Source: Roseomonas sp. (GTDB taxonomy: Bacteria; Pseudomonadota; Alphaproteobacteria; Acetobacterales; Acetobacteraceae). Taken from it: a stretch of DNA of 64,000 nt. The position numbers and the translations under genes are program-made. Below, one piece after another: positions 8,311-15,905 of the stretch; position 1 is the first letter of the stretch; the number at the start of each line of letters is the position of its first letter. The stretch lies in NCBI GenBank assembly GCA_020249925.1, contig JADCER010000013.1, positions 124,001 to 188,000 on the forward strand. Direction: 5' to 3'. The notes under the pieces were generated by a model that was not told the DNA's origin, made no database searches, and was given only the letters and a program-made list of their open reading frames with translations.

Positions 8311-9910
8311 CGCCCACCCCATGCTGTTCGCGCACGGCATGGAAGCGGATCATCGGCCATTCCTCTTCCGCGCGGCGGCGGCGCCAATCGCTGCTGAAGA
8401 ACGCGACAAGCGCGCCATCATGATCTTCTGCGACATCGCGCCGATTGGCTTCCGCAAAGCGATCCAAAGCTCCGGCCTCGTCCGATGCCATCCAGCGTAC
8501 CTGCTCCCACGGCGTGCCATCAAACCCTGCCGGCACGCCATATTCCACCTTCAGCCGGCTTTGCAGCACATCTAATTGCAATTGCCCCACCACGCCGACC
8601 ACGGGCGGTGAGCCATCGCGTGGGCGGAATAACTGCACCACACCTTCTTCAGCCAATTGATCAAGCGCGGTGCGGAGCTTCTTGGCCAGCATCGGATCAT
8701 CGAGCCGGATATGGCGCAGGATTTCCGGCGCGAAGGAAGGCACGCCGCGAAAATCCAGCGGCTCACCTTCCGTCAGCGTATCACCGATGCGCAGCGTGCC
8801 GTGATTGGCAATGCCGATCACATCGCCCGGCCAGGCTTCTTCCGCCACTTGCCGGTCTTTGGCGAAGAAAAACAGCGGCGCATTAACCGGCACCTGCTTG
8901 CCGGTGCGGCTTTGGCGCAGCCGCATGCCCTTGGTCAGCCGCCCGCTGCAAAGCCGCACAAAGGCGACACGGTCGCGGTGGTTGGGGTCCATATTCGCCT
9001 GGATCTTGAAGACAAAGCCGGTGAGTTTTTCCTCACCAGGTGTCACAAGCCGCTGATCCGCCGGCCGCGCGCGCGGTGGCGGTGCGTGGCGCGCCAGCCC
9101 ATCCAGCAGATGCGCAATGCCGAAATCCCGCAACGCCGAGCCGAAAAAGACCGGCGTCAAAGACCCTTCCAGAAAACGCTCGGTATCGAATTCCGGATAG
9201 CCGGCGCGGGCGAGCAAGACTTCCTCGGAAAGCGCCAAAGCCCTGTCATCACCGACCAACGCGGCAAGCTTTGGGTCTTCGGGCGATTCAAGCTGGATCG
9301 GTTCTGCGCCTTCCGCTACGGGCAGGAATCGGTCTGTCGCCAGATCATAAACCCCGGCGAAGTCAGCGGCGCGGCCCACCGGCCAGGCGGCGGGCGTTGC
9401 ATCCAGCGCCAGCAGGTTCTGGATTTCATCCAGCAATTCGAAAGGTTCGCGCGCTTCGCGGTCCATCTTATTGATAAAGGTGATGATGGGAATGTCGCGC
9501 ATGCGGCAAACTTCAAACAGCTTGCGCGTTTGGCTTTCAATCCCCTTGGCGGCATCCAGCACCATCACGGCGGCATCAACGGCGGTCAGGGTGCGATAGG
9601 TGTCTTCCGAAAAATCCTCATGGCCTGGCGTGTCCAGCAGGTTGAAGACCACGCCATCACGTTCAAACGTCATGACCGAGGTCGCAACCGAAATCCCGCG
9701 ATCCTGTTCAATCTTCATCCAGTCCGAACGGGTGCGCCGCGCATTGCCCTTGGCGCGCACGGCGCCGGCAAGCTGAATGGCGCCACCCTTCAGCAGCAGT
9801 TTTTCCGTGAGTGTGGTTTTGCCCGCATCAGGATGGGCGATGATGGCAAAGCTCCGCCTGCGGGCGGCTTCTTCGGCGATGCGGGCGGCGGGAATGGTGG
9901 TATCAGACAT
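8300..9910 (-). CDS. prfC: Peptide chain release factor 3
   Basis: RF3 is a translational GTPase that removes RF1/RF2 from the ribosome after termination. The 536-residue protein has all G motifs near the N-terminus: G1 AHPDAGKTTLTEKLL (residues about 25-39), G3 DTPGHEDFSEDTYR and G4 ITFINKMDREAREP. The EF-Tu-like domain 2 follows, and the RF3-specific C-terminal domain includes VGVVGQLQLDVLQSRLKVEYGVP. Its length is typical. The gene is alone on the minus strand between convergent NIPSNAP and the brnTA pair; the start MSDTTIPAARIAEE is the only reasonable one. Confidence 0.96.
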   Translation of the reverse strand: MSDTTIPAARIAEEAARRRSFAIIAHPDAGKTTLTEKLLLKGGAIQLAGAVRAKGNARRTRSDWMKIEQDRGISVATSVMTFERDGVVFNLLDTPGHEDFSEDTYRTLTAVDAAVMVLDAAKGIESQTRKLFEVCRMRDIPIITFINKMDREAREPFELLDEIQNLLALDATPAAWPVGRAADFAGVYDLATDRFLPVAEGAEPIQLESPEDPKLAALVGDDRALALSEEVLLARAGYPEFDTERFLEGSLTPVFFGSALRDFGIAHLLDGLARHAPPPRARPADQRLVTPGEEKLTGFVFKIQANMDPNHRDRVAFVRLCSGRLTKGMRLRQSRTGKQVPVNAPLFFFAKDRQVAEEAWPGDVIGIANHGTLRIGDTLTEGEPLDFRGVPSFAPEILRHIRLDDPMLAKKLRTALDQLAEEGVVQLFRPRDGSPPVVGVVGQLQLDVLQSRLKVEYGVPAGFDGTPWEQVRWMASDEAGALDRFAEANRRDVAEDHDGALVAFFSSDWRRRRAEEEWPMIRFHAVREQHGVGGGK

Positions 9911-9959
9911 GGTGCGGCGGGGGTTAGCATCAGAAGCGGCGCTTGTCGCGCACCGCCTA

Positions 9960-10232
9960 TCAAGCCGCCTGTTTCTTCAGCCAATCGCGCAGCGCCTTGT
10001 TGACGCGCGTTTGCCAACCTGGACCTGTGGCGCGCAGCCGATCCAACAGGTCCGGGTCCAGACGGAGCGTCACCTGGCGCTTGGCCTCGGCCAAAGGCGG
10101 ACGCCCTCTGCGGATAAGCCGCGCCCCATCCTTGATCTCCGCCTTGGCGAAGAATTCGTCCGTCAGCGGCGGCGCATCATCGGGATCAACCCAGGTGCTG
10201 GCGCCAGCGTGTTTCTTCTTCGGCATGGGCAT
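9960..10232 (-). CDS. brnA: BrnA-family antitoxin
   Basis: This 90-residue protein is the antitoxin of a type II toxin-antitoxin pair. The first part (WVDPDDAPPLTDEFFAKAEI) is the acidic segment typical of BrnA, and the C-terminal half (GRPPLAEAKRQVTLRLDPDLLDRLRATGPGWQTRVNKALRDWL) is a ribbon-helix-helix-like DNA-binding fold. BrnA dimers are known to neutralise BrnT and repress their own promoter. The coding region begins 47 bases inside brnT, so the two are translated from one message with toxin first, the normal BrnTA order. Confidence 0.88.
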   Translation of the reverse strand: MPMPKKKHAGASTWVDPDDAPPLTDEFFAKAEIKDGARLIRRGRPPLAEAKRQVTLRLDPDLLDRLRATGPGWQTRVNKALRDWLKKQAA

Positions 10233-10458
10233 GCCTCATGGAAATGATGCGGCGGGCCGCGCCGCGCGGAGTCCAAACCAAAACCACCAACCGGCCCTGC
10301 AAAAGCCCGGCAGAGATAAAGCGCCTTTCACCATAGTCGCGCCGCGTATCTTCAAGCGTGGCGTGCAGCCCGGTGAAAATCTGCGCTGCATGAGCGAAAT
10401 CCAATCCCCGCTCGGCCAGCGTTTTAGCGCGCTTGGCGGGATCGAAGGTGATGCGCAT
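10186..10458 (-). CDS. brnT: BrnT-family toxin
   Basis: BrnT proteins adopt a RelE-like fold and are ribonuclease toxins. The 90-residue sequence opens with ITFDPAKRAKTLAERGLDF, the characteristic BrnT N-terminus, and has the core RRDYGERRFISAGLLQGRLVVLVWTPRG and the conserved end RRIISMRHAHAEEETRW. It is intact by these marks. It is the first gene of the operon, with the operator and promoter lying immediately before the ATG. Confidence 0.88.
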   Translation of the reverse strand: MRITFDPAKRAKTLAERGLDFAHAAQIFTGLHATLEDTRRDYGERRFISAGLLQGRLVVLVWTPRGAARRIISMRHAHAEEETRWRQHLG

Positions 10459-10464
10459 GGATTA

Positions 10465-10493
10465 TTTGTAGCTACAAAAATGTAGTGCCGCAA
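10465..10493 (-). promoter_or_regulatory. brnTA promoter with overlapping palindromic operator
   Basis: On the minus strand TTGCGG (10488-10493) and TACAAA (10465-10470) stand 17 bases apart and resemble -35 and -10 hexamers. The sequence TTTGTAGCTACAAA (10465-10478) is a perfect 14-base palindrome overlapping the -10, and a second inverted repeat, CTACA-AAAA-TGTAG (10472-10485), overlaps it. Autoregulation by BrnA is known for the family; assigning these repeats as the operator is inference. With so short a distance to the ATG at 10458, the message could be leaderless or nearly so. Confidence 0.55.
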
Positions 10494-10562
10494 CAGTTAT
10501 CACCGGATCGCCCGCCGCCATAAGCCTTACTATGCGCAGCCCTTCGGGCTATCAGCCCTTCC

Positions 10563-11333
10563 ATGATCCCCCCCAACATCCCCCCCGCCGCGCTCGTCAC
10601 GGGCGCTGGCAAGCGGCTTGGCCGCGCCATGGCGCTTGCGCTGGCTGAAGCCGGCTTTGATGTCGCCATCCATTACGCCGCCAGCGCCGATGCGGCGGAG
10701 GCGACTGCGAAAGAAATCCGCGCCCTTGGCCGCCGCGCCGTCACGCTGCGCGCCGAACTTGGCCAGGAAGCGGAAGTGGCGCAACTGATCCCGGATGCGA
10801 CCAAGGCGCTGGGTCCGCTGGGTGTGCTGGTGAACAACGCCTCCACCTTCGAACGCGATGAATGGCATGACGCAACGCGGGCTTCCTGGGACCGGCACAT
10901 GGAGCCCAATCTGCGCGCGCCCTTTGTGCTGACGCAGCTTTTCGCAAAGGCGCTACCGGAAGCCGCGCAGGGCCTGGTGGTGAATATGCTGGATCAGCGG
11001 GTCTGGTCGTTGACGCCGCATTTCGTCTCCTACACCGTATCAAAGGCGGGGCTTTGGGCGCTGACGCAAAGCCTAGCCCTGGCCCTCGCGCCGCGCATTC
11101 GGGTGAATGCGATTGGGCCCGGCCCCGCTTTGCCGAGCCCCCGCCAATCCCAGGAACATTTCGACCGGCAGGCTGAGGCAACACCGCTGTCGCGCCCGAC
11201 CAGCGCCGAGGAAGTGGCGCGCGCGCTGATGGCGATCCTCTCGCTGCCATCCATGACCGGCCAGATGATCGCGCTTGATGGCGGGCAGCATTTGCAATGG
11301 TCACCCTCCTTCGGGCAGGAGCCTTTGGAATGA
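10563..11333 (+). CDS. SDR family reductase, FolM/pteridine reductase-like
   Basis: The 256-residue SDR has the cofactor motif TGAGKRLG near residue 13, an NNAST motif near residue 90 and the catalytic YTVSK around residue 158. The variant glycine motif (GKRLG), the NMLDQR strand and the GPGPALPS segment resemble pteridine reductases and FolM dihydromonapterin reductase more than fatty-acid SDRs. The next gene is folB and overlaps its stop by three bases, which supports a role in folate or pterin reduction. The substrate is inferred from context, not proven by residues. Confidence 0.82.
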   Translation: MIPPNIPPAALVTGAGKRLGRAMALALAEAGFDVAIHYAASADAAEATAKEIRALGRRAVTLRAELGQEAEVAQLIPDATKALGPLGVLVNNASTFERDEWHDATRASWDRHMEPNLRAPFVLTQLFAKALPEAAQGLVVNMLDQRVWSLTPHFVSYTVSKAGLWALTQSLALALAPRIRVNAIGPGPALPSPRQSQEHFDRQAEATPLSRPTSAEEVARALMAILSLPSMTGQMIALDGGQHLQWSPSFGQEPLE

Positions 11334-11722
11334 GCTTCGCCCCGGATGCCGCGGCGGGGCTGCGGCTGGTTTTCGTGCGCCATCTGGAAGTCCAGGCCTT
11401 GCTTGGCGTCTATGCGCATGAGGAAACCCGCCCACAGCGCGTAATCCTCGATCTGGAATTGGCGGTGGAGGACCCCGAAGCCCCCGCAGCCGAAGGCCCG
11501 GACCGGCTGGCCCGCGTGGTGGATTACGCGGCGGCGGCAGAGACCGCGCGGCGGATCGCCACCTCCGCCCATGTGCGCCTGGCGGAAACCCTGGCCGAAC
11601 GCATCGCCATCAGCCTCTTGGAAGATACCCGAATCCGGCGCGTGAGGGTGGGGGTCACCAAGCCGGATGCGCTGCCCGGTAGCATCAACGTCGGCGTTGT
11701 CATTGAAAGATCACGATTTTGA
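11330..11722 (+). CDS. folB: Dihydroneopterin aldolase (FolB)
   Basis: FolB converts dihydroneopterin to 6-hydroxymethyl-dihydropterin in folate synthesis. The 130-residue protein contains the strand LRLVFVRHLEVQALLGVYAHEETRPQ, with the conserved Glu-His region, then VVDYAAAAETARRI and VRLAETLAERIAISLL, and ends in a VRVGVTKPDALPGS strand (the Lys-Pro pair is conserved). ATG 11330 overlaps the preceding SDR stop in the form ATGA; an in-frame GTG upstream is less likely. Coupling with the FolM-like SDR suggests a small pterin unit. Confidence 0.85.
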   Translation: MSFAPDAAAGLRLVFVRHLEVQALLGVYAHEETRPQRVILDLELAVEDPEAPAAEGPDRLARVVDYAAAAETARRIATSAHVRLAETLAERIAISLLEDTRIRRVRVGVTKPDALPGSINVGVVIERSRF

Positions 11723-12007
11723 CATCAGCCGTGCTGCGGATTGTCCACCGCGCGAAAACCACGCCAAAAAGCTTTTTGCGGGTGACCGGAAAATCCCCCC
11801 TTGACGCCGGCGCGGCTTTGCGACTCGGGGTAATCTTCAAATAAAACAAACACTTAATTTGTTACAGGCAGGGCGCCGCAAAACTAGGCAAAGGCTTAGA
11901 ATCTTTGTGTAACATAGCTTTAACCGAATTGCCTTGGTGGCTTCCCACAGGTTTATCCACAGGTTTCGTGGACAAATTCGCCGCGCTTTTGCCATAAGCC
12001 ATCCAGC
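11723..12007 (+). other. AT-rich intergenic region with DnaA-box-like sequences
   Basis: This 285-base gap holds no gene. It contains a perfect DnaA-box consensus TTATCCACA at 11953-11961, a near-match TTGTCCACC at 11741-11749 on the plus strand, TTGTCCACG on the minus strand at 11967-11975, and the degenerate TTCCCACAG just before the perfect box. The middle (about 11836-11935) is AT-rich for this genome. It could be a replication origin, a DnaA-regulated promoter for uvrC, or chance. No clear -35/-10 pair was found. Confidence 0.35.
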
Positions 12008-13894
12008 ATGATCGAAACGCCACCATCCACCCCGGAAAGCCCCTCCTTCCAGGGTCTGGCGGTGCTGGAAGCGGCCCTGCCGACCCTTCCGCTCACCCCT
12101 GGCGTCTATCGCATGCTGGATGAGAAGGGGGAGGCGCTTTACGTCGGCAAGGCGCGCTCGCTCAGGAAACGCGTCACTTCCTACACGCAGCTTGGCCGGC
12201 TGCCGGAACGGCTCCGGCGTATGGTTTTTGAGACGCGGTCGCTTGAAGTCGTCACCACGGCGTCGGAGGCCGAGGCGCTGCTGCTGGAAGCCAATTTCAT
12301 CAAGCGCTTCCGGCCGCGCTTCAACATCGTCCTTCGGGATGACAAATCCTACCCTTGGCTGGTGATCACGGAAGACCACCCCTTTCCGCAAATTGCCAAG
12401 CATCGCGGGGAAAGGCGGAAGGGCGCTTCCTATTGGGGGCCTTTTGCGTCCGTCTGGGCGGTCAATCAGACCTTGGCGGCGCTGCAGCGGGTGTTCTTGC
12501 TGCGATCCTGCCGGGATACGGTGTTTGATACCCGCACCCGCCCCTGCCTGCTGTTCCAAATAAAGCGCTGCTCGGCGCCATGCGTGGACCGGATTTCGCA
12601 GGCCGATTACGCCGCGCTGGTCGCGGAAGCCAAGCAATTCCTCTCGGGCGAAACCCCTTCCATCCAGAAACGCCTGGCGACCGAGATGGAAGCAGCGGCG
12701 GCGGATTTGCAGTTTGAACGCGCGGCGGCGCTCCGGGACCGTATCCGCGGGCTCACGCATATTCAGGGCAAGGATCGCGTCAACCTGGAAGGGCTGGGCG
12801 ATGCGGATGTGATCGCCTTGCATCAGGCGGCGGGGCAAAGCTGCGTGCAGGTATTTTTCTTCCGAGGCGGGCGCAACAACGGCAATCGCGCCTTTTTCCT
12901 GAGCCACGCCAAGCAGGACCAAAGCGCCGAGGAGGTGATGGGCGCCTTCCTGGGTCAGCTTTATGAGGATTTGCCGCCGCCGCCCCTGCTGCTGCTATCG
13001 CATGACCCGCCTGAAGCCGCGCTGATTGCAGAAGCCTTGGCGATCAAGGCCGGGCGGCGCGTGGAATTGCGTCGGCCCCAGCGCGGCGAAAAACACGAGG
13101 CTTTGGAACATGCCGCGACCAATGCGCGTGAAGCCCTGGAACGTCGCATGGCGGAAGGCACCGCCCAGGCGGCGCTGCTGGAAGGCACCGCAAATCTTTT
13201 CGGCCTGCCCGGCGCGCCAGAACGGATCGAGGTTTACGACAATAGCCATATCCAGGGCGCCAATGCCTATGGCGTCATGGTGGTCGCGGGGCCTTCGGGC
13301 TTCATGAAGCAGGGCTATCGGAAATTCGCCATCAAAACCGCCGCCACCAATGATGATTTCGCCATGATGCGCGAAGTGTTTGAACGCCGCTTTGGCCGCG
13401 CGCTTCGTGAAGACCCGGCCCGCGCCGGTGAGGGCTGGCCCGATCTGGTGCTGATTGATGGCGGCGCCGGCCAGCTTTCCGCAGCACGGGAAATCATGGC
13501 CGGGCTTGGCCTGGATGATCTGCCATTGGTGGCAGTTGCCAAGGGGCCGGACCGCGATGCGGGGCGCGAATGGTTCCATGCGCCGGGGCGCGAGCCCTTC
13601 CAGCTCCCCCCACGCGACCCGGTGCTGTTTTATTTGCAACGCCTGAGGGATGAGGCGCATCGCTTCGCCATTTCCGCCCATCGTGCCGGCCGATCCAAGG
13701 CGCTGACGCGGTCTGAATTGGATGATGTGCCGGGCGTGGGTGCGGCCATGAAGCGCAAATTGCTGAACCATTTCGGCTCGGCCCGAGGGGTGCGGCAGGC
13801 GGGGCTTGCTGATCTCGAAGCCTGCCCCGGGGTCGGGCCCGCCTTGGCGCGACGCATCCACGACCATTTCCACCCGAATGCCGCGCTTGGCTGA
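12008..13894 (+). CDS. uvrC: Excinuclease ABC subunit C
   Basis: UvrC makes both incisions in nucleotide excision repair once UvrB is loaded at a lesion. The 628-residue protein has, in order, the GIY-YIG nuclease ([21 protein letters not shown], residues about 37-57), a Cys-containing segment ([20 protein letters not shown]), the UVR motif that binds UvrB (around residues 215-245), the RNase H-like nuclease ([33 protein letters not shown]) and a C-terminal helix-hairpin-helix pair ([27 protein letters not shown]). All key motifs are present and the length is normal. pgsA follows 53 bases later, an order often conserved in proteobacteria. Confidence 0.97.
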   Translation: MIETPPSTPESPSFQGLAVLEAALPTLPLTPGVYRMLDEKGEALYVGKARSLRKRVTSYTQLGRLPERLRRMVFETRSLEVVTTASEAEALLLEANFIKRFRPRFNIVLRDDKSYPWLVITEDHPFPQIAKHRGERRKGASYWGPFASVWAVNQTLAALQRVFLLRSCRDTVFDTRTRPCLLFQIKRCSAPCVDRISQADYAALVAEAKQFLSGETPSIQKRLATEMEAAAADLQFERAAALRDRIRGLTHIQGKDRVNLEGLGDADVIALHQAAGQSCVQVFFFRGGRNNGNRAFFLSHAKQDQSAEEVMGAFLGQLYEDLPPPPLLLLSHDPPEAALIAEALAIKAGRRVELRRPQRGEKHEALEHAATNAREALERRMAEGTAQAALLEGTANLFGLPGAPERIEVYDNSHIQGANAYGVMVVAGPSGFMKQGYRKFAIKTAATNDDFAMMREVFERRFGRALREDPARAGEGWPDLVLIDGGAGQLSAAREIMAGLGLDDLPLVAVAKGPDRDAGREWFHAPGREPFQLPPRDPVLFYLQRLRDEAHRFAISAHRAGRSKALTRSELDDVPGVGAAMKRKLLNHFGSARGVRQAGLADLEACPGVGPALARRIHDHFHPNAALG

Positions 13895-13947
13895 ATATTG
13901 CCGCGCAAGGGTGCCAAAAGGCCGCGTTCCGGGTTAAGGGAAGGGTA

Positions 13948-14565
13948 ATGCCGACCGACCTGCCCAATCTGCTGACGCTTTCGCGCATCGCGGCCATACC
14001 GCTGCTGGTGGTGCTGGCGTCGATCAATACGCCGCAGGCGGATATGGCGGCCTGTATCGTGTTTTCTGTCGCTGCCATCACGGATTACTTCGATGGCAAG
14101 ATCGCGCGCAATCGCGGCGCGGTTTCCGGTTTTGGCCGCATGCTGGACCCGATTGCGGATAAGCTTCTGGTCGGCGCGGCGCTGATGCTGCTGGCGGGCT
14201 ATGGCCGGCTGTCGGATGCCGGGCTGTTTCCGGCCATTGTCATCATGCTGCGCGAGATTCTGGTCTCGGGCCTGCGGGAATTTCTTGCGGAACTCCGGAT
14301 CGGCCTGCCGGTGACACCACTCGCGAAATGGAAGACTGGGTTTCAGATGGGCGCTTTGGGCACCTTGCTTGCCGGCGATAGCGGCGCGCCAGTGATTGGG
14401 CTTGGCTTCCTGCCGGTATCCCTGATTGGGGAAGGCATGCTTTGGGCCGCGGCGGTGCTAACGCTGATCACCGGCTGGGATTATTTGCGCGCGGGGCTTA
14501 CCCTGGTGCAGGGGGAAACCCCCGTCAAGAATGACGCGCCGGCAAAACCGCCAGGGCAGCCTTGA
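13948..14565 (+). CDS. pgsA: CDP-diacylglycerol--glycerol-3-phosphate 3-phosphatidyltransferase
   Basis: PgsA joins CDP-diacylglycerol and glycerol-3-phosphate to form phosphatidylglycerophosphate at the inner membrane. The 205-residue protein carries the CDP-alcohol phosphotransferase signature with all acidic residues, read from DYFDGKIARNRG through GRMLDPIADKLL (residues about 46-75), and several hydrophobic helices. AAGGGAAGGG precedes the ATG. The next enzyme of the pathway, PgpA, is encoded at 4.3 kb. Confidence 0.95.
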   Translation: MPTDLPNLLTLSRIAAIPLLVVLASINTPQADMAACIVFSVAAITDYFDGKIARNRGAVSGFGRMLDPIADKLLVGAALMLLAGYGRLSDAGLFPAIVIMLREILVSGLREFLAELRIGLPVTPLAKWKTGFQMGALGTLLAGDSGAPVIGLGFLPVSLIGEGMLWAAAVLTLITGWDYLRAGLTLVQGETPVKNDAPAKPPGQP

Positions 14566-14615
14566 GTCTGAACCCCGGGCAGCGCATCTTAGCCAGGAAA
14601 GAGGCGGGGAAAGCC

Positions 14616-15185
14616 ATGCGACATTCTATGCTGCTGCTTGGGGCAATGCTGGCGCTGCAAGGCTGCGCGCCGAATTGGCAGCCAAGCTGGAATACCAGCC
14701 GCAATGCCGCCATTCCCACGGTGGATAGCCTCACGCTGCGGCGCGTGACGGTGGGGGATACAACCGCCGAAGTGCTGCGCACGGAAAACCTGGATTATGA
14801 GGCGATGCGCGCGCCCGCCACGCCACCCACGCAAATGACGCCGGATGATGCGCTGCGGCTGCCCCCGCCGCCCCCACCACCGCGGGTGACGCCGCGTGCC
14901 AGCAGCTCCACCCCGCCGCCCGTGGCATCCGTGCCACCGCGCGCGCCTTCGCCACCCGCCGCCACACCTTCCGCCATGCCGGCGCCACCGCCGGCGCGGG
15001 TTGAAGGCACAGTCATTCCCGGCGCACCCGGCCAGCCGCCTGGCATTGTCGCCGGCGGCAATGACCGCACGCAGGTCTTCAACCAGCCAGGCACAGCCGG
15101 TGGCGGCATTGCGGTGCGCGATGGGGGCACGACAACCATTATCGGGCCGGGCGGGCGCATCACCTCGGTACCCACACCGCGCTGA
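14616..15185 (+). CDS. Proline-rich lipoprotein of unknown function
   Basis: The 189-residue product begins with a lipoprotein signal peptide (MRHSMLLLGAMLALQGCAP), with lipobox LQGC placing the lipidated Cys at residue 16. A low-complexity region rich in Pro, Ala and Ser follows (about residues 75-130), then a Gly-rich end with GGGIAVRDGGTTTIIGPGG. The proline tract would suit a spacer crossing the periplasm or cell wall. ATG 14616 is chosen because it gives the signal peptide and has GAGGCGGGG upstream. It lies between pgsA and moaD, tightly packed. I do not recognise a family. Confidence 0.75.
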   Translation: MRHSMLLLGAMLALQGCAPNWQPSWNTSRNAAIPTVDSLTLRRVTVGDTTAEVLRTENLDYEAMRAPATPPTQMTPDDALRLPPPPPPPRVTPRASSSTPPPVASVPPRAPSPPAATPSAMPAPPPARVEGTVIPGAPGQPPGIVAGGNDRTQVFNQPGTAGGGIAVRDGGTTTIIGPGGRITSVPTPR

Positions 15186-15191
15186 AACGCC

Positions 15192-15443
15192 ATGCGCATC
15201 CTCTATTTCGCCTGGCTGCGCCAGAAGATCGGCATTGCGGAAGAAGAAGTGACACCGCCTGCTGAAATTCGCGATATCGCCGGACTGCGCGAATGGCTCG
15301 CCACACGCAGCCCCGGCCATGCGGCGGCCTTTGCCGATGCCAAGCAAATCCGCGCTGCCGTCAATCAGGATTTCGCCACGCCGGATCATCCTGTGGCGGC
15401 GGGCGATGAGATTGCCTTCTTCCCGCCCGTGACCGGGGGCTGA
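15192..15443 (+). CDS. moaD: Molybdopterin synthase sulfur-carrier subunit
   Basis: MoaD is the ubiquitin-like small subunit of molybdopterin synthase and carries the sulfur as a C-terminal thiocarboxylate. The 83-residue protein starts MRILYFAWLRQKIG, as in MoaD proteins, and ends FFPPVTGG, with the Gly-Gly end needed for adenylation. It is followed three bases later by moaE, its catalytic partner. Confidence 0.95.
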   Translation: MRILYFAWLRQKIGIAEEEVTPPAEIRDIAGLREWLATRSPGHAAAFADAKQIRAAVNQDFATPDHPVAAGDEIAFFPPVTGG

Positions 15444-15446
15444 GCC

Positions 15447-15905
15447 ATGGCGCGCATCCAGGTTCAGGAAGCGCTGTTCGATATGGCGACCGAAAGCGCG
15501 GCGCTGACCGCTGGCCGCACCGATGTCGGCGGTGTCGCAAGTTTTCTGGGCGTTTGCCGTGGCGATGACGGCTTGGCGGCGATGGTGCTGGAACATTATC
15601 CCGGCATGACGGAACGCGCGCTTGGGCGCATCGCGGCCGAGGCTGAGGCGCGCTGGCCGCTGACCGGCTGCACTGTGATCCATCGCGTGGGCCGCATTCT
15701 GCCAGGTGAGCCGATTGTGCTGGTGCTGACGGCTTCCGCGCATCGTGCTGCGGCGCTTGAATCCTGCGCTTTCCTGATTGATTGGCTGAAGACCAAGGCG
15801 CCCTTCTGGAAGCGTGAGGAATTCGCCGATGGCGATGCCCGCTGGGTGGCCGCGAAGAATGAGGATGATGCCGCAGCCGCGCGCTGGTCGGCTCCAAACA
15901 CTTGA
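15447..15905 (+). CDS. moaE: Molybdopterin synthase catalytic subunit
   Basis: MoaE with MoaD converts precursor Z (cyclic pyranopterin monophosphate) to molybdopterin. The 152-residue protein has GGVASFLGVCRG, the MVLEHYPGMTERAL segment, CTVIHRVGRILPGEPIVLV and the C-terminal LKTKAPFWKRE with the conserved active-site lysines. The stop overlaps the TTG start of the following membrane-protein gene. Confidence 0.95.
   Translation: MARIQVQEALFDMATESAALTAGRTDVGGVASFLGVCRGDDGLAAMVLEHYPGMTERALGRIAAEAEARWPLTGCTVIHRVGRILPGEPIVLVLTASAHRAAALESCAFLIDWLKTKAPFWKREEFADGDARWVAAKNEDDAAAARWSAPNT

Noticed and set aside
8657-10003. A plus-strand open frame of 448 codons opposite prfC
   Set aside because: It is antisense to conserved RF3 motifs and has no family match by eye.
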